DNA of 64,000 nt. Source: Delta-02 sp964513565 (GTDB taxonomy: Bacteria; Desulfobacterota; Syntrophorhabdia; Syntrophorhabdales; Syntrophorhabdaceae). Made by a program: the position numbers and the translations under genes. Shown piece after piece: positions 1-8,766 of this stretch (within the stretch, counting starts at the first letter, position 1; every line of letters begins with the position of its first letter). The notes below the pieces were generated by a model. The model did not search any database and was not told where the DNA came from. It saw only the letters and a list, made by a program, of their open reading frames with translations. The DNA lies in assembly GCA_964513565.1 (NCBI GenBank), contig CAZENE010000010.1, positions 26,301 to 90,300 of the forward strand, written 5' to 3'.

Positions 1-636
1 GAGCTTCTTCTCCAAGGCGTGGAGTTTGTGACGCTTCTGCATCTTTGCTTTTAGTCTGTCTGACGTCTCAGTGATCATCGTTCCGAAACTACTCCCGTAT
101 TGGACACTCTCTCAGTATCCGTGGCGACCTCGCTGTAAGCGAAGTCAATGGCCTCAATCGCGCCAGGGACAGGCCGAGACGTCTTCACTCCCGACGTATG
201 GTGGATGACCACATGGTCCTGCCCATTCAGCACTACCCGGATTTGCCCTTGACAGGCGTTGAACCCGTTAACGGAACAACCACGCGCCTGCCTTTCTCCA
301 GGGTCATCACCTTGATGTACTGGCCGGCATTCTTTGTAAACACTTTGTAGCATTGAGCGTCCAGTAAAAAGCTGCGGGTTGCATTCATGCATGGGTATTT
401 ACCCGCTTTCTTTTGATGATGCGGTTCAAGTAGGCGCCGGCCCGAGGTGCTTTTCTCTTCCGTGGCCTTCTGACCGATATATTCCAGGTACCGGTCGTGG
501 GTATAGTACCGTCTGTTCGTCTGTTTACCGGGTACGGTGCGCCTTCAGCCTGCCCTCGTAGTCCCATCTCTGGAGCGTTTTTCAGGAAACGGTTGATCAT
601 GACACCGAATTGTCTTGGTTTATATAGCCTCATCAT
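1..636 (-). pseudogene. Decayed TnpB-like (RuvC-fold) transposase, runs off left edge
   Basis: Pieces of one protein follow each other on the minus strand in changing frames. They are 636-385 (RLYKPRQFGVMINRFLKNA, then Pro/Arg-rich), about 403-233 (FTKNAGQYIKVMTLEKG and RRVVVPLTGSTPVKG), about 250-110 (IRVVLNGQDHVVIHHTSG, then AIDFAYSEVATDTE) and about 106-1 (YGSSFG, then KAKMQKRHKLHALEKK). The Asp of AIDF is what I read as the first RuvC strand, and the Lys-rich helix fits a TnpB-related protein of IS200/IS605-type elements. At least three frame changes are needed, so the copy is not functional as read. The C-terminal half, with the zinc ribbon and remaining catalytic residues, lies beyond base 1. 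I see no intact partner transposase. Family assignment is by recognised motif style, not by a search. Confidence 0.65.
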
Positions 637-727
637 AAGTACGTATTATCGTAGATGAGGCCATTATATAATATCAATTATTCCTCCTTACACTTTTTTT
701 GGGAGAAAAATGCACATGATGCTGAAA

Positions 728-2245
728 TCATGTTATAAACAGGTTTTTTGTTGCAAAATTAGGATCACTTGTCAGGTTAACCCCGATTCGCCTGAGTCCG
801 GCCTCGTCGCCGGGGGTCGGTATATGCGTCATATGGACCTCACAATCCTTGAGGTCTTTCAATCTTTCAAGAGCAAGCTTTGCCGCGGGATTGGTCATTG
901 TACTTACGCTCAATACGATAAGCGCCTCTTCAAGATCGAGACTCACGGACCTTTCGTTCAATATGCGGGTTTTGAGGTCGCTCACGGAATCGGTCACATA
1001 ATCGGGCAGAAGTGCTAGTTGGCCGGGAATGCCCGACAGGTGTTTGACCGCGTGAATGACAAGGCTTGTAGCAGCGTGCATGAGCGGAGAATTGCTGCCT
1101 GTCACGATTGTCCCGTCTTTGAGTTCGATAGAAGCGCCGCAGTATATCCCCTCATTGCCTTTATTGGCGGTCTGCGCCGCAAGCGCTGCATCACGGGCCG
1201 GGACCACGACGGACCTGTCTTCCGCCGACAGGTTGAATTCCTTCATGTAGAGCTCGACTTTTTGAAAGGTCTCTTTTTCAGCAAATCCCATTGCATATTC
1301 ACAGCGGTAGCGGAAGAATCTCCTGATTATCTCCTGCTTTGCCGCCTCCCGTATCACCTCGTCATTTTCGACCGCAAAACCAACCTGATTGACCCCCATA
1401 TCGGTGGGTGAACGGTAAAAACACTCGCCGCCCGTGATCTTTTCCATTATCCGGTACAACACGGGAAAAACCTCGACGTCCCGGTTGTAATTAACCGACA
1501 TCTTACCGTACGCTTCCATGTGAAAGGGATCGATGAGGTTGAAATCCCTTATATCTGCTGTCGCGGCTTCATAGGCCACGTTAACGGGATGTTTAAGGGG
1601 CATGTTCCAGACCGGGAACGTTTCAAACTTTGCATATCCAGACCGTATGCCTCGTTTATAGTCGTGATAGAGCTGCGAAAGGCACGTGGCAAGTTTTCCG
1701 CTGCCGGGACCGGGACCTGTTACGATAACGAGGGGTTTTTCAGAGACAACATAGTCATTCGCGCCGTATCCTTCGTCGCTCACTATCATGTCCACGTCGG
1801 TTGGATACCCCCTTGTGAACCTGTGGGTATAAACCTTGATGCCGCGCCGCTCCAGCTTGTTCTTGAAATGGACTGCCGCAGGCTGGCCCTCGAACCTCGT
1901 TATGATCACGCCGAGGACGTTTATGTCCCAACTCCTGAGGTCGTCTATCAGTTTCAGGGCATCCGCGTCATACGTAATTCCGAAGTCGGCCCGTATCTTC
2001 TTTCTTTCAATATCACCGGCATATATGCATAAAAGGATATCCGCCTCATCTTTTAATTTGGAAAGCAGGAGCATCTTCGCATTTGGGTCATAGCCCGGCA
2101 AAACCCTGGACGCATGGTAATCATAAAGCAGCTTGCCGCCGAACTCCAGGTATAACTTGTTATTGAACCTTTCAACCCTTTCGAGGATCTCATCCGTTTG
2201 CAGCCGGAGATATTTCTCGTTGTCAAAACCGCGGGAAAAGTTCAT
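728..2245 (-). CDS. UPF0371 / DUF1846 family protein
   Basis: A 505-residue protein matching the usual length of the DUF1846 (UPF0371) family, whose biochemical role is not established. The N-terminal half looks like a nucleotide-binding alpha/beta fold with a glycine-rich, P-loop-like segment GPGPGSGK at residues 177-184. The start ATG is preceded by AAAAAAGGGG at good spacing. It follows glnS (start 3962, stop 2280) on the same strand after 34 bases, so the two may be cotranscribed. No signal peptide or membrane segment is visible. Cytoplasmic location is inferred. Family membership is fairly certain; any function beyond nucleotide binding is unknown. Confidence 0.85.
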   Translation of the reverse strand: MNFSRGFDNEKYLRLQTDEILERVERFNNKLYLEFGGKLLYDYHASRVLPGYDPNAKMLLLSKLKDEADILLCIYAGDIERKKIRADFGITYDADALKLIDDLRSWDINVLGVIITRFEGQPAAVHFKNKLERRGIKVYTHRFTRGYPTDVDMIVSDEGYGANDYVVSEKPLVIVTGPGPGSGKLATCLSQLYHDYKRGIRSGYAKFETFPVWNMPLKHPVNVAYEAATADIRDFNLIDPFHMEAYGKMSVNYNRDVEVFPVLYRIMEKITGGECFYRSPTDMGVNQVGFAVENDEVIREAAKQEIIRRFFRYRCEYAMGFAEKETFQKVELYMKEFNLSAEDRSVVVPARDAALAAQTANKGNEGIYCGASIELKDGTIVTGSNSPLMHAATSLVIHAVKHLSGIPGQLALLPDYVTDSVSDLKTRILNERSVSLDLEEALIVLSVSTMTNPAAKLALERLKDLKDCEVHMTHIPTPGDEAGLRRIGVNLTSDPNFATKNLFIT

Positions 2246-2279
2246 TCATACCCCTTTTTTATTTGAGCCCGGGAAAAGC

Positions 2280-3962
2280 CTATTTGGCAGATATTTTTGC
2301 CCATGAATCGCGCAGTGTTACGATCCGGTTGAACACAGGCTTTCCAGGCACTGAATCCTTCATATCGCAGCAGAAATAACCGAGGCGCTCAAACTGATAT
2401 TTTTGTTCAGGTTGTGCCTCTTCGAGTCCCGCCTCTACGAACGCCGTATTGATGATCTCAAGGGACCGGGGGTTCAGAAGTTCTGGCATTTCACCTTCCG
2501 TACCTGCAGGATCCGTGACTTTAAACAGTCTGTCATAAAGACGGACTGTAGCCGGTACGGCATGCGCCGCCGAAACCCAATGGATAACACCGTCAATCTT
2601 TCGTCCGTCAGCAGGAGCGGCGTTCTTTGTGTCAGGATCGTATATACAGTGCAATTCCCTGATCTCCCCCGTCGCATCGTCTTTCACCATGGATGCAAAG
2701 CGGATCACGTATGAATTACGCAACCGGATCTCGCGCCCGGGACCAAGGCGTTTATATTTACGGGGAGGATCCTCCATAAAATCTTCACTTTCAATGTAAA
2801 TGACCTTCGAAAATGGTATGGTCCGGGTACCCATCTCCGGCTTCTGAGGATGATTCGTACACTCCATATTCTCGGACCCGCCTTCGGGATAATTGTCGAT
2901 AATCACCTTCAGCGGGCGCAACACAGCCATTGCACGCGGTGCGTTCTCGTTCAGGTCTTCACGAACGCAATGTTCGAGGAGCGCTATATCGACGAGATTA
3001 TCCTTCTTTGCAACACCGATCCGATAGCAGAAATCCCTTATCGCACGTGCTGTGTAACCACGCCGCCTCATTCCTGCGACTGTCGGCATACGAGGGTCAT
3101 CCCATCCGTTAACGAGGTTATTTTCAACCAGTTCTATCAGTCGTCGTTTGCTCAGGATGGTGTAGCTCAAGTTAAGCCGGGCAAACTCGATCTGCCGAGG
3201 CCTGGGGCCTTGGATGAGTTCATTGACAAACCAGTCGTAAAGAGGCCGGTTGTTTTCAAATTCCAGCGTACATATTGAATGGGTTATACCTTCGACCGAG
3301 TCTGACAGGCAGTGCGCAAAATCGTACATCGGGTACATGACCCATTTATCGCCCATGCGGTAGTGGCCGGACCTTTTTATCCGGTATATAACCGGATCGC
3401 GCATGGTAATATTCGGAGAGGCCATGTCAATTTTTGCTCTGAGGACATGGGCCCCATCAGGAAATTCTCCCGCTCTCATACGGGAAAAGAGATCAAGGTT
3501 CTCTTCAACCGTCCTGTCACGATACGGGCTGTTCTTCCCAGGTTCCGTAAGAGTGCCGCGATATGCCCGTATCTCGTCGGCACTAAGGCTGCAGACATAT
3601 GCCTTTCCGGCCTTTATGAGATCGATGGCGAACTGATACAATTTCTCAAAGTAATCGGACGCAAAAAACAACCTGTCATCCCAATCAAACCCCAGCCACC
3701 TGATATCGTTCTGGATAGACCCGACGAATTCCATAGATTCGCCCGCAGGGTCAGTGTCGTCCATACGCAGGTTGCAGGTCCCCTTGTACTGGGCGGCAAG
3801 GCCAAAATTGAGGCAGACCGACTTGGCATGCCCGATGTGAAGATACCCGTTCGGTTCGGGCGGAAAGCGGGTGGCGATCCGATCATGCTTTCCCGTTTCA
3901 AGGTCTTTGTCGATAATTTCCCGAATAAAATCAGTTTGAGCGGATGCAGCGTCCTGGGACAT
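2280..3962 (-). CDS. glnS: Glutaminyl-tRNA synthetase
   Basis: Charges tRNA-Gln with glutamine (class I synthetase, cytoplasm). The 560-residue length matches bacterial GlnRS. The HIGH motif is in PPEPNGYLHIGHAKS near residues 34-48, and the KMSKS equivalent is ILSKRRLIELV near residue 270, the form typical of GlnRS rather than GluRS. The C-terminal beta-barrel anticodon-binding region is complete and ends in RLGYFCCDMKDSVPGKPVF. The start ATG has GAGGAA eight bases upstream. GlnRS in this group is usually an acquired enzyme that coexists with the GatCAB route. The DUF1846 gene lies just downstream on the same strand. Confidence 0.97.
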   Translation of the reverse strand: MSQDAASAQTDFIREIIDKDLETGKHDRIATRFPPEPNGYLHIGHAKSVCLNFGLAAQYKGTCNLRMDDTDPAGESMEFVGSIQNDIRWLGFDWDDRLFFASDYFEKLYQFAIDLIKAGKAYVCSLSADEIRAYRGTLTEPGKNSPYRDRTVEENLDLFSRMRAGEFPDGAHVLRAKIDMASPNITMRDPVIYRIKRSGHYRMGDKWVMYPMYDFAHCLSDSVEGITHSICTLEFENNRPLYDWFVNELIQGPRPRQIEFARLNLSYTILSKRRLIELVENNLVNGWDDPRMPTVAGMRRRGYTARAIRDFCYRIGVAKKDNLVDIALLEHCVREDLNENAPRAMAVLRPLKVIIDNYPEGGSENMECTNHPQKPEMGTRTIPFSKVIYIESEDFMEDPPRKYKRLGPGREIRLRNSYVIRFASMVKDDATGEIRELHCIYDPDTKNAAPADGRKIDGVIHWVSAAHAVPATVRLYDRLFKVTDPAGTEGEMPELLNPRSLEIINTAFVEAGLEEAQPEQKYQFERLGYFCCDMKDSVPGKPVFNRIVTLRDSWAKISAK

Positions 3963-4132
3963 GTTTTCCTCGAGTGAATGACCATCCGGCCATTTTTGTA
4001 TGGCGATAAGTTATCCACATTTTTACCATATTGAGCATTCATTATCAACGCATGCGGCATAACTGGACCGCCTTAGGCAATCGGCAATCCTCGTTATTGC
4101 GTTTCGAATGTCTTTGCTTTATGATTCCCTGT

Positions 4133-4855
4133 ATGAAACTCCACATACTGGGCACAGGGACAGCCATCCCGCGCATTGAAAGAAATTCCTCGGCCTACCT
4201 GGTTACGTCCGGAGGCATGAATATCCTTATCGATGTTGGTCCGGCGGTCGTAAGACGGCTCCTCGAACGGGGATTTGACGTGGATGATATTGACCTCGTG
4301 ATCATCACACATTTCCACGTAGATCATACGGCTGACCTTTCCACGCTTTTCTTCGCATGCAATTATGGAAAAGTGGCACGCGAAAAGCCCCTCACCATAA
4401 TCGGCGGGAATGGGATCACGCGGTTCTACCGTGGGTTGCGCCGCGTTTTCCCCTGGATCGAACCAAAGAAATACAGCCTGACCGTAAAGCGACTCGTTAA
4501 TGAATCGCAGGTATTAGGCGGGACCAGGATTACGACCGCTCCCGTCAAGCATAATCCCGAAAGCATTGGCGTACGGCTCGAAGATGAGCGGTCGATAACA
4601 TTTTCAGGAGACTCCGATTTCTCGCGAAACCTCATAAAGCTTGCGAACAGGACCGATCTCTTCGTCGCCGAATGCGCCTTTCCGGAACGCAAGGTAAAGG
4701 GCCACATGAACCTCGATACCCTCGACAAAATAGTGCAGAAGGCGATGCCGAAACGCGTCCTGCTCACGCATCTATACCCGGATTGGGATACGTACAGGGG
4801 AGTTCTGCATGACCCGTACCTCATTGCTGAGGATGGGATGGAGATTGAAATCTAG
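4133..4855 (+). CDS. Metallo-beta-lactamase fold hydrolase (RNase Z-like)
   Basis: About 240 residues from the ATG at 4133, chosen because MKLHILGTGTAIPR is the conserved N-terminal strand. Longer readings add an unrelated leader. The zinc-binding motif HFHVDH is at residues 60-65, followed by later motifs SGDSDF, AECAF and THLYPDWD, which supply the other metal ligands. The architecture resembles RNase Z and related phosphodiesterases. I do not see the long flexible arm of canonical tRNase Z, so the substrate is uncertain: tRNA 3'-end processing is one option, a small cyclic phosphodiester another. It is divergent from glnS across about 170 bases. No strong ribosome binding site is visible. 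Confidence 0.85.
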   Translation: MKLHILGTGTAIPRIERNSSAYLVTSGGMNILIDVGPAVVRRLLERGFDVDDIDLVIITHFHVDHTADLSTLFFACNYGKVAREKPLTIIGGNGITRFYRGLRRVFPWIEPKKYSLTVKRLVNESQVLGGTRITTAPVKHNPESIGVRLEDERSITFSGDSDFSRNLIKLANRTDLFVAECAFPERKVKGHMNLDTLDKIVQKAMPKRVLLTHLYPDWDTYRGVLHDPYLIAEDGMEIEI

Positions 4856-4881
4856 GTGCCGGGTAATGGGTGCCCGGTACC
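4855..4881 (+). terminator. Hairpin after the MBL hydrolase gene
   Basis: GGTGCCGGG at 4855-4863 pairs with CCCGGTACC at 4873-4881 (one G-T pair), forming a 9-bp stem directly after the stop codon of the upstream gene. No run of T follows, so this is a stem-loop of uncertain function rather than a proven intrinsic terminator. Confidence 0.4.
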
Positions 4882-4886
4882 TGTGT

Positions 4887-4930
4887 CCATAATTATGGAA
4901 AATTAGGGATACATTGTATACAATCCTAAT
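4887..4930. promoter_or_regulatory. Cluster of perfect palindromes upstream of the Kdo-kinase-like gene
   Basis: CCATAATTATGG at 4887-4898 is a perfect 12-bp palindrome. ATTGTATACAAT at 4913-4924 is another, nested between ATTAGG (4902-4907) and CCTAAT (4925-4930), which pair with each other. The AT-rich symmetric form suggests protein-binding sites (operators) in the gap before the gene at 4999. No regulator is identified. Confidence 0.4.
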
Positions 4931-4969
4931 CAGGCGAATATTTTCATTCTGAAAAGGCAATGACACCGG

Positions 4970-4992
4970 ATCCCGGCAAGCGGGGATGACGG
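4970..4992. repeat. REP-like palindromic element, copy 1
   Basis: ATCCCGGCAAGCGGGGATGACGG, quoted here as its two arms ATCCCGGC and CGGGGATGACGG. It shares the pattern ATCCCGGC-spacer-CGGGATGACG with copies at 5886-5913 and 15226-15252. All three lie in intergenic sequence. Confidence 0.6.
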
Positions 4993-4998
4993 CTAGCG

Positions 4999-5814
4999 GT
5001 GCGAATGGCGAAATTCAAGCGGGAGAAGGCGGGACGGTATAGTATTGTTTATCGCGGACAATGTGCCGATATTCAGGGATTCATCGCCAAAGCCATAAGC
5101 CCGGACCGGAGGCTGGCGGCAGGGCGGGGTGCCCCCGGGGTCTTCGAGTTTGGCGGGAAGACTTACGTCATCAGGCAGTACCTGCATGGGGGGTGGCTGC
5201 GGGGGATCACGAAAGGCACATTCCTGGGAGAAAAACGCGCATCCGATGAATTGAATGTTACTTCGTATCTCGAGGACCAAGGCTTTCCTGTCGTAAGGCC
5301 ATTCGGGTACATTTCGCGAACCGGGATGCTCACGAGTGAGCTTTTTTTTATAACATTCTTCGAAGGTGATGCCCGTGATCTCGTCGAATATTTCAGGTCA
5401 TCCGGGGAACGGGACCGGCTGCGAATGGCACGAAAACTCGCAGTTCATTTTATTATGCTTGGCGGTCTCGGTATATATCATCCGGATCTTCACTTAAAAA
5501 ACGTTCTTGTCGATTCTTCGGCCCGCCTCTTGTTTCTCGATTTCGATAAGGGGTACCGAAAAAGGATGACACCGGAAGATTACGAAAGGATATTCTGGCG
5601 GCTTGACAGGTACGTACGGAAATACAGTAGCCAGTTTGGAATGCCGATCAATGACAGGGAACGGATAGCCTTCCTGCGAACCTTCGAGCGCCTGTCCGGG
5701 CAGAAGATCATATCCAGGATGCAGGGAAACCGCCAAAAAAAAGAAAGATCATTCAGGATCGGCTGGCTTATAGACCGGATATTATATAGTCGGGAAAGAG
5801 AGGTTAACGAGTAA
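4999..5814 (+). CDS. kdkA: Lipopolysaccharide (Kdo) kinase family protein
   Basis: A 271-residue protein with a protein-kinase-like fold of the WaaP/KdkA family, which phosphorylates sugars of the LPS inner core at the cytoplasmic face. The catalytic loop HPDLHLKN is at residues 161-168 and the metal-binding DFDKG at 181-185, both characteristic of Kdo kinases. The longest start is GTG at 4999; ATG at 5005 is equally possible and neither has a strong ribosome binding site. No transmembrane segment is seen. It converges on the lpxL-like gene at 5923-6792, so two LPS genes lie side by side on opposite strands. The specific substrate (Kdo or heptose) is inferred from family only. Confidence 0.78.
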   Translation: MRMAKFKREKAGRYSIVYRGQCADIQGFIAKAISPDRRLAAGRGAPGVFEFGGKTYVIRQYLHGGWLRGITKGTFLGEKRASDELNVTSYLEDQGFPVVRPFGYISRTGMLTSELFFITFFEGDARDLVEYFRSSGERDRLRMARKLAVHFIMLGGLGIYHPDLHLKNVLVDSSARLLFLDFDKGYRKRMTPEDYERIFWRLDRYVRKYSSQFGMPINDRERIAFLRTFERLSGQKIISRMQGNRQKKERSFRIGWLIDRILYSREREVNE

Positions 5815-5885
5815 AAAGGGGCTCTCGGGCACCCGTCGTTCCGGCCTTCCAAGGTTTGTCTTTTATGCAGAGATACAAAATACGA

Positions 5886-5913
5886 ATCCCCGGCATCAAG
5901 CGCCGGGATGACG
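5886..5913. repeat. REP-like palindromic element, copy 2
   Basis: Arms ATCCCCGGC (5886-5894) and GCCGGGATGACG (about 5902-5913) form an 8-bp stem in the convergent gap between the kinase-like and lpxL-like genes. The same arm sequence and trailing TGACG occur at 4970 and 15226. Confidence 0.6.
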
Positions 5914-5922
5914 AAGTGAGTG

Positions 5923-6792
5923 CTAATTTTTATGGTGGCGGTGTTTGCGGTTCTGCCGTCCCCATCTTTGATGGACCCAGAACCATTCGTCAGGGTACTT
6001 GCGGATTATATCCTCGAGGAATGCGTTTATTTTTCGCGTGTTCTTCGCGATGAGTTCCTCAATGGGCCCTTTGCGTTCCATAACGATGGGTTCGCCGCAC
6101 ATGATATTGTATCGCAGGAATCCCTTTCGCACGGGATAACAGGGGACGACAAGACATCCCGTCTTCATGCCGATCATCGCGGCGCCCTTCGATGTCGGGA
6201 CCTCCTGGCCGAAAAATTCGACAAAAACCCCGTGGGACCGCTTTTCCCGCTGATCGCCAAGGATGGCGATGATTGCGTTCCTCTTGAGTTGGCGCAGGAC
6301 CTCTTTGGCCGTATTTTCGTTTACGATAACAGTAAGACCTGTCGATTCTCGGAGGCTGTTGAGAAAAGCATTGAGGCGGACATGTTTTTTTAAGGGGCGT
6401 GCCAGTGCAATAACGGGCTGGTTAAGGAGTTTCGATGTTATTCCCATGATCTCCCAGTTCCCGAAATGAAATGTGAGTGCGATAACTCCGCGGCCCGAAC
6501 CGAGGGTCCGGGCGGCAATATCCTGAGGCTCGAAAATAAATCTCCGGGCAACTTCCTCCGCAGGAAGAAAGGGGACCATAAGCAATTCTACCATGTTGGT
6601 GCCGAGATTTTTAAAGCAGTTCCGCGCCGTATCCGCCGCTTGCCGGGAAGAATAATTAGGAAAAGCACGTTGTATATTTGTTATTGCCACGTTTCGCCGG
6701 GCTTTAAGCGCTGCATATCCCATTGTGCCCATGAGGCGCCCCGTCGCCCGACGAGCATTTTCCGGCATGGCCCTCAGTGCATATTGCATCAT
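5923..6792 (-). CDS. lpxL: Lipid A biosynthesis acyltransferase (LpxL/HtrB family)
   Basis: Transfers a secondary acyl chain to the lipid A precursor at the inner membrane. The catalytic HxxxxE motif is HFGNWE (H109, E114). GDQRE and the C-terminal EWFWVHQRWGR are typical of the family. At 289 residues it is slightly short at the N-terminus. The frame stays open for about 17 codons upstream of the chosen ATG and encodes a hydrophobic stretch (IIDFILIALIK) that resembles the usual membrane anchor, but no ATG, GTG or TTG lies in it. It is last in the run cmk-ispH-rpsA-Trm112-lpxL. Confidence 0.88.
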   Translation of the reverse strand: MMQYALRAMPENARRATGRLMGTMGYAALKARRNVAITNIQRAFPNYSSRQAADTARNCFKNLGTNMVELLMVPFLPAEEVARRFIFEPQDIAARTLGSGRGVIALTFHFGNWEIMGITSKLLNQPVIALARPLKKHVRLNAFLNSLRESTGLTVIVNENTAKEVLRQLKRNAIIAILGDQREKRSHGVFVEFFGQEVPTSKGAAMIGMKTGCLVVPCYPVRKGFLRYNIMCGEPIVMERKGPIEELIAKNTRKINAFLEDIIRKYPDEWFWVHQRWGRQNRKHRHHKN

Positions 6793-6836
6793 TTTTATAA
6801 GGGCAATAAGGATAAAATCGATGATGGGGTCCTTCC

Positions 6837-7025
6837 CTAAGGTTTATCAGGCTTTATGGGAATATCTTTTGCTTCGGAAATGAGCATTATGGGGATCCCG
6901 TCCCGTATGGGGTAGAGGAGACCGCATTTAGCGCAAGTGAACCCTTCGGGCGAGGTCGACAGCGTCAGATCACCTTTGCATTTAGGGCAACACAGGACAT
7001 CGAGTAAATCCTGACTGATAGTCAT
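6837..7025 (-). CDS. Trm112 family zinc-ribbon protein
   Basis: 62 residues. CxxC pairs CCPKC and CAKC, followed by YPIRDGIPIML, are the signature of the Trm112/YcaR family. In eukaryotes and archaea Trm112 activates methyltransferases acting on tRNA, rRNA and release factors. In bacteria the role is less clear, and the gene often lies near lipid A genes, as it does here. It sits 15 bases after rpsA and 44 bases before lpxL on the same strand, so it is probably part of one transcript. Confidence 0.9.
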   Translation of the reverse strand: MTISQDLLDVLCCPKCKGDLTLSTSPEGFTCAKCGLLYPIRDGIPIMLISEAKDIPIKPDKP

Positions 7026-7040
7026 AATCTTTCCTTTGGA

Positions 7041-8756
7041 TCAATCCGTATGCTCACTATTCTTCTTCATTGCCGGCTCAAGGATATCTCCGAGAGTAGA
7101 AAACGCGCCGCCTGGCTCATCGCCAGCCTGGGATACGGTCTTGGTTTCCCTTCTTCTCAGTATTTTCGTGCTCAGGGCTATTCTTTTGTCTTTTTCGTCT
7201 ATGTTGAGGATAGCAGCCTGTATCTTGTCATCAAGGGTGAATACTTCCGATGGCTGTTTTCCCTGCAGTTCATCCATTTCGGATACATGAATGAGGCCTT
7301 CAACTCCTTCTTCGATCTCGACGAAGACGCCGAAATCGGTGATGCTGGTGATATGGCCCTCGACGATATCACCGACGGAATAACGGTTTGAAACTCCCTT
7401 CCAGGGGTCTTCCTTCAGTCTCTTGATGCTCAATGAGAATTTCTTCTGCGACTTGTCTATGTTCAAGACGAGTGCGTCAATGGTCGTGCCTTTTTTGAGC
7501 TGTTCCTGGGAGGCCTTTTTTCTCCGCGACCATGACAGTTCAGACATATGCACCAATCCGTCGATGCCGTTCCCGATGCCAACGAACATCCCGAATTCGG
7601 TAAAGTTCTTGACTTTGCCCTTTACGATCGAGCCGGGAGGATAGTTGGCCTCAAGTTCGTCCCACGGATCGGGGGCCAGTTGTTTGAGGCCGAGAGATAT
7701 GCGTCTCTTGTCGAGATCGATCTTCAAGACAACGAGTTCAAGGGTGTCACCTTTATTGACGATCTTGGAAGGGTTTTTGAACTTCTTATCCCAGCTCATT
7801 TCACTGACATGGAGAAGGCCTTCCAAACCCTGCTCGAGTTCTACGAATGCACCGTATTCCACGATCCCGACAACTTTACCTTTGAGCTTTGTTCCGGTAG
7901 GATATTTTTCGTCTATCTTCAGCCACGGATCTGTTTTTAACTGTTTCATGCCGATGGACACGCGACCCTTTTCCGTATCGATCCCGATGATCTTTACCTT
8001 TACTTCATCGCCTATCCGGAGATATTCTTTCGGATGCGAGATCTTTCCCCAGGTAATATCGTTGATGTGAAGGAACCCGTCAACACCACCGAGATCAACG
8101 AAGGCCCCGTAATCGGTAATGTTTCTGACAAAACCGTAAATGATCTGACCGTCTTTGACGTTCTTCCAGAATTCCTGTCTTTTCCTGTCGCGCTCCTCCT
8201 CGAGAAGAACACGCCGCGAGAGGATAATGCTGCCTTTTCTGCGGTTTGATTTTATAACCTTGAACTTAAGGGAACGCCCGACAAAGGATGCCGGGTTCTT
8301 GACCGGTTTTATGTCGACCTGCGAAAGCGGGAGGAAGGCATTGATGCCGACATCAACTATGAACCCCCCCTTTACTTCCGAGGCGATATGGCCTTCCAGG
8401 GCGGACCCGTCTTCAAGCGATTTGTCGATCTTCTCCCATGTTTTTATTTCATCAACCCGTTTCTTCGATAGTCTCAAGAGTCCCGATTCTTTCTCGCGCC
8501 CGACGATCATTACTTCAACTTCATCATCGACGCTTACGGGTTGCTCGCTGCCTTCCCGGGTTGGAAATTCACTGAGAGGTGCTATACCTTCCGATTTTAA
8601 GCCGACATCGATAATAACAGAATCACCCGCGATATTTATCACCTTTCCTGTCAGTATGTTGCCTTCCTGGAGGCTCTTCATCGAGGTTTCGTATAGTGTC
8701 TGCATATCCTCCTGTGTGTTGTCTTTTGGTGTCGCGGTATCTGTCTCCACCGTCAT
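7041..8756 (-). CDS. rpsA: 30S ribosomal protein S1
   Basis: A 571-residue protein with six S1 (OB-fold) RNA-binding repeats, roughly at residues 35-105, 120-190, 205-275, 290-360, 377-447 and 462-535. Repeated GxVxxIxxxGxFV and GLxHxSE patterns are visible, for example VEYGAFVELEQGLEGLLHV. This matches full-length S1, which binds mRNA upstream of the start codon on the 30S subunit and aids initiation. The start is preceded by AGGGGG. It directly follows ispH, as in many proteobacteria. Autogenous control is known for S1 in E. coli; I see no specific leader structure here. Confidence 0.97.
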   Translation of the reverse strand: MTVETDTATPKDNTQEDMQTLYETSMKSLQEGNILTGKVINIAGDSVIIDVGLKSEGIAPLSEFPTREGSEQPVSVDDEVEVMIVGREKESGLLRLSKKRVDEIKTWEKIDKSLEDGSALEGHIASEVKGGFIVDVGINAFLPLSQVDIKPVKNPASFVGRSLKFKVIKSNRRKGSIILSRRVLLEEERDRKRQEFWKNVKDGQIIYGFVRNITDYGAFVDLGGVDGFLHINDITWGKISHPKEYLRIGDEVKVKIIGIDTEKGRVSIGMKQLKTDPWLKIDEKYPTGTKLKGKVVGIVEYGAFVELEQGLEGLLHVSEMSWDKKFKNPSKIVNKGDTLELVVLKIDLDKRRISLGLKQLAPDPWDELEANYPPGSIVKGKVKNFTEFGMFVGIGNGIDGLVHMSELSWSRRKKASQEQLKKGTTIDALVLNIDKSQKKFSLSIKRLKEDPWKGVSNRYSVGDIVEGHITSITDFGVFVEIEEGVEGLIHVSEMDELQGKQPSEVFTLDDKIQAAILNIDEKDKRIALSTKILRRRETKTVSQAGDEPGGAFSTLGDILEPAMKKNSEHTD

Positions 8757-8766
8757 CGTGTGCCCC

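Noticed and set aside
1019..1411. Long plus-strand open frame antisense to the DUF1846 gene
   Set aside because: Shadow of the real gene; the minus-strand protein has family signatures and a good start.
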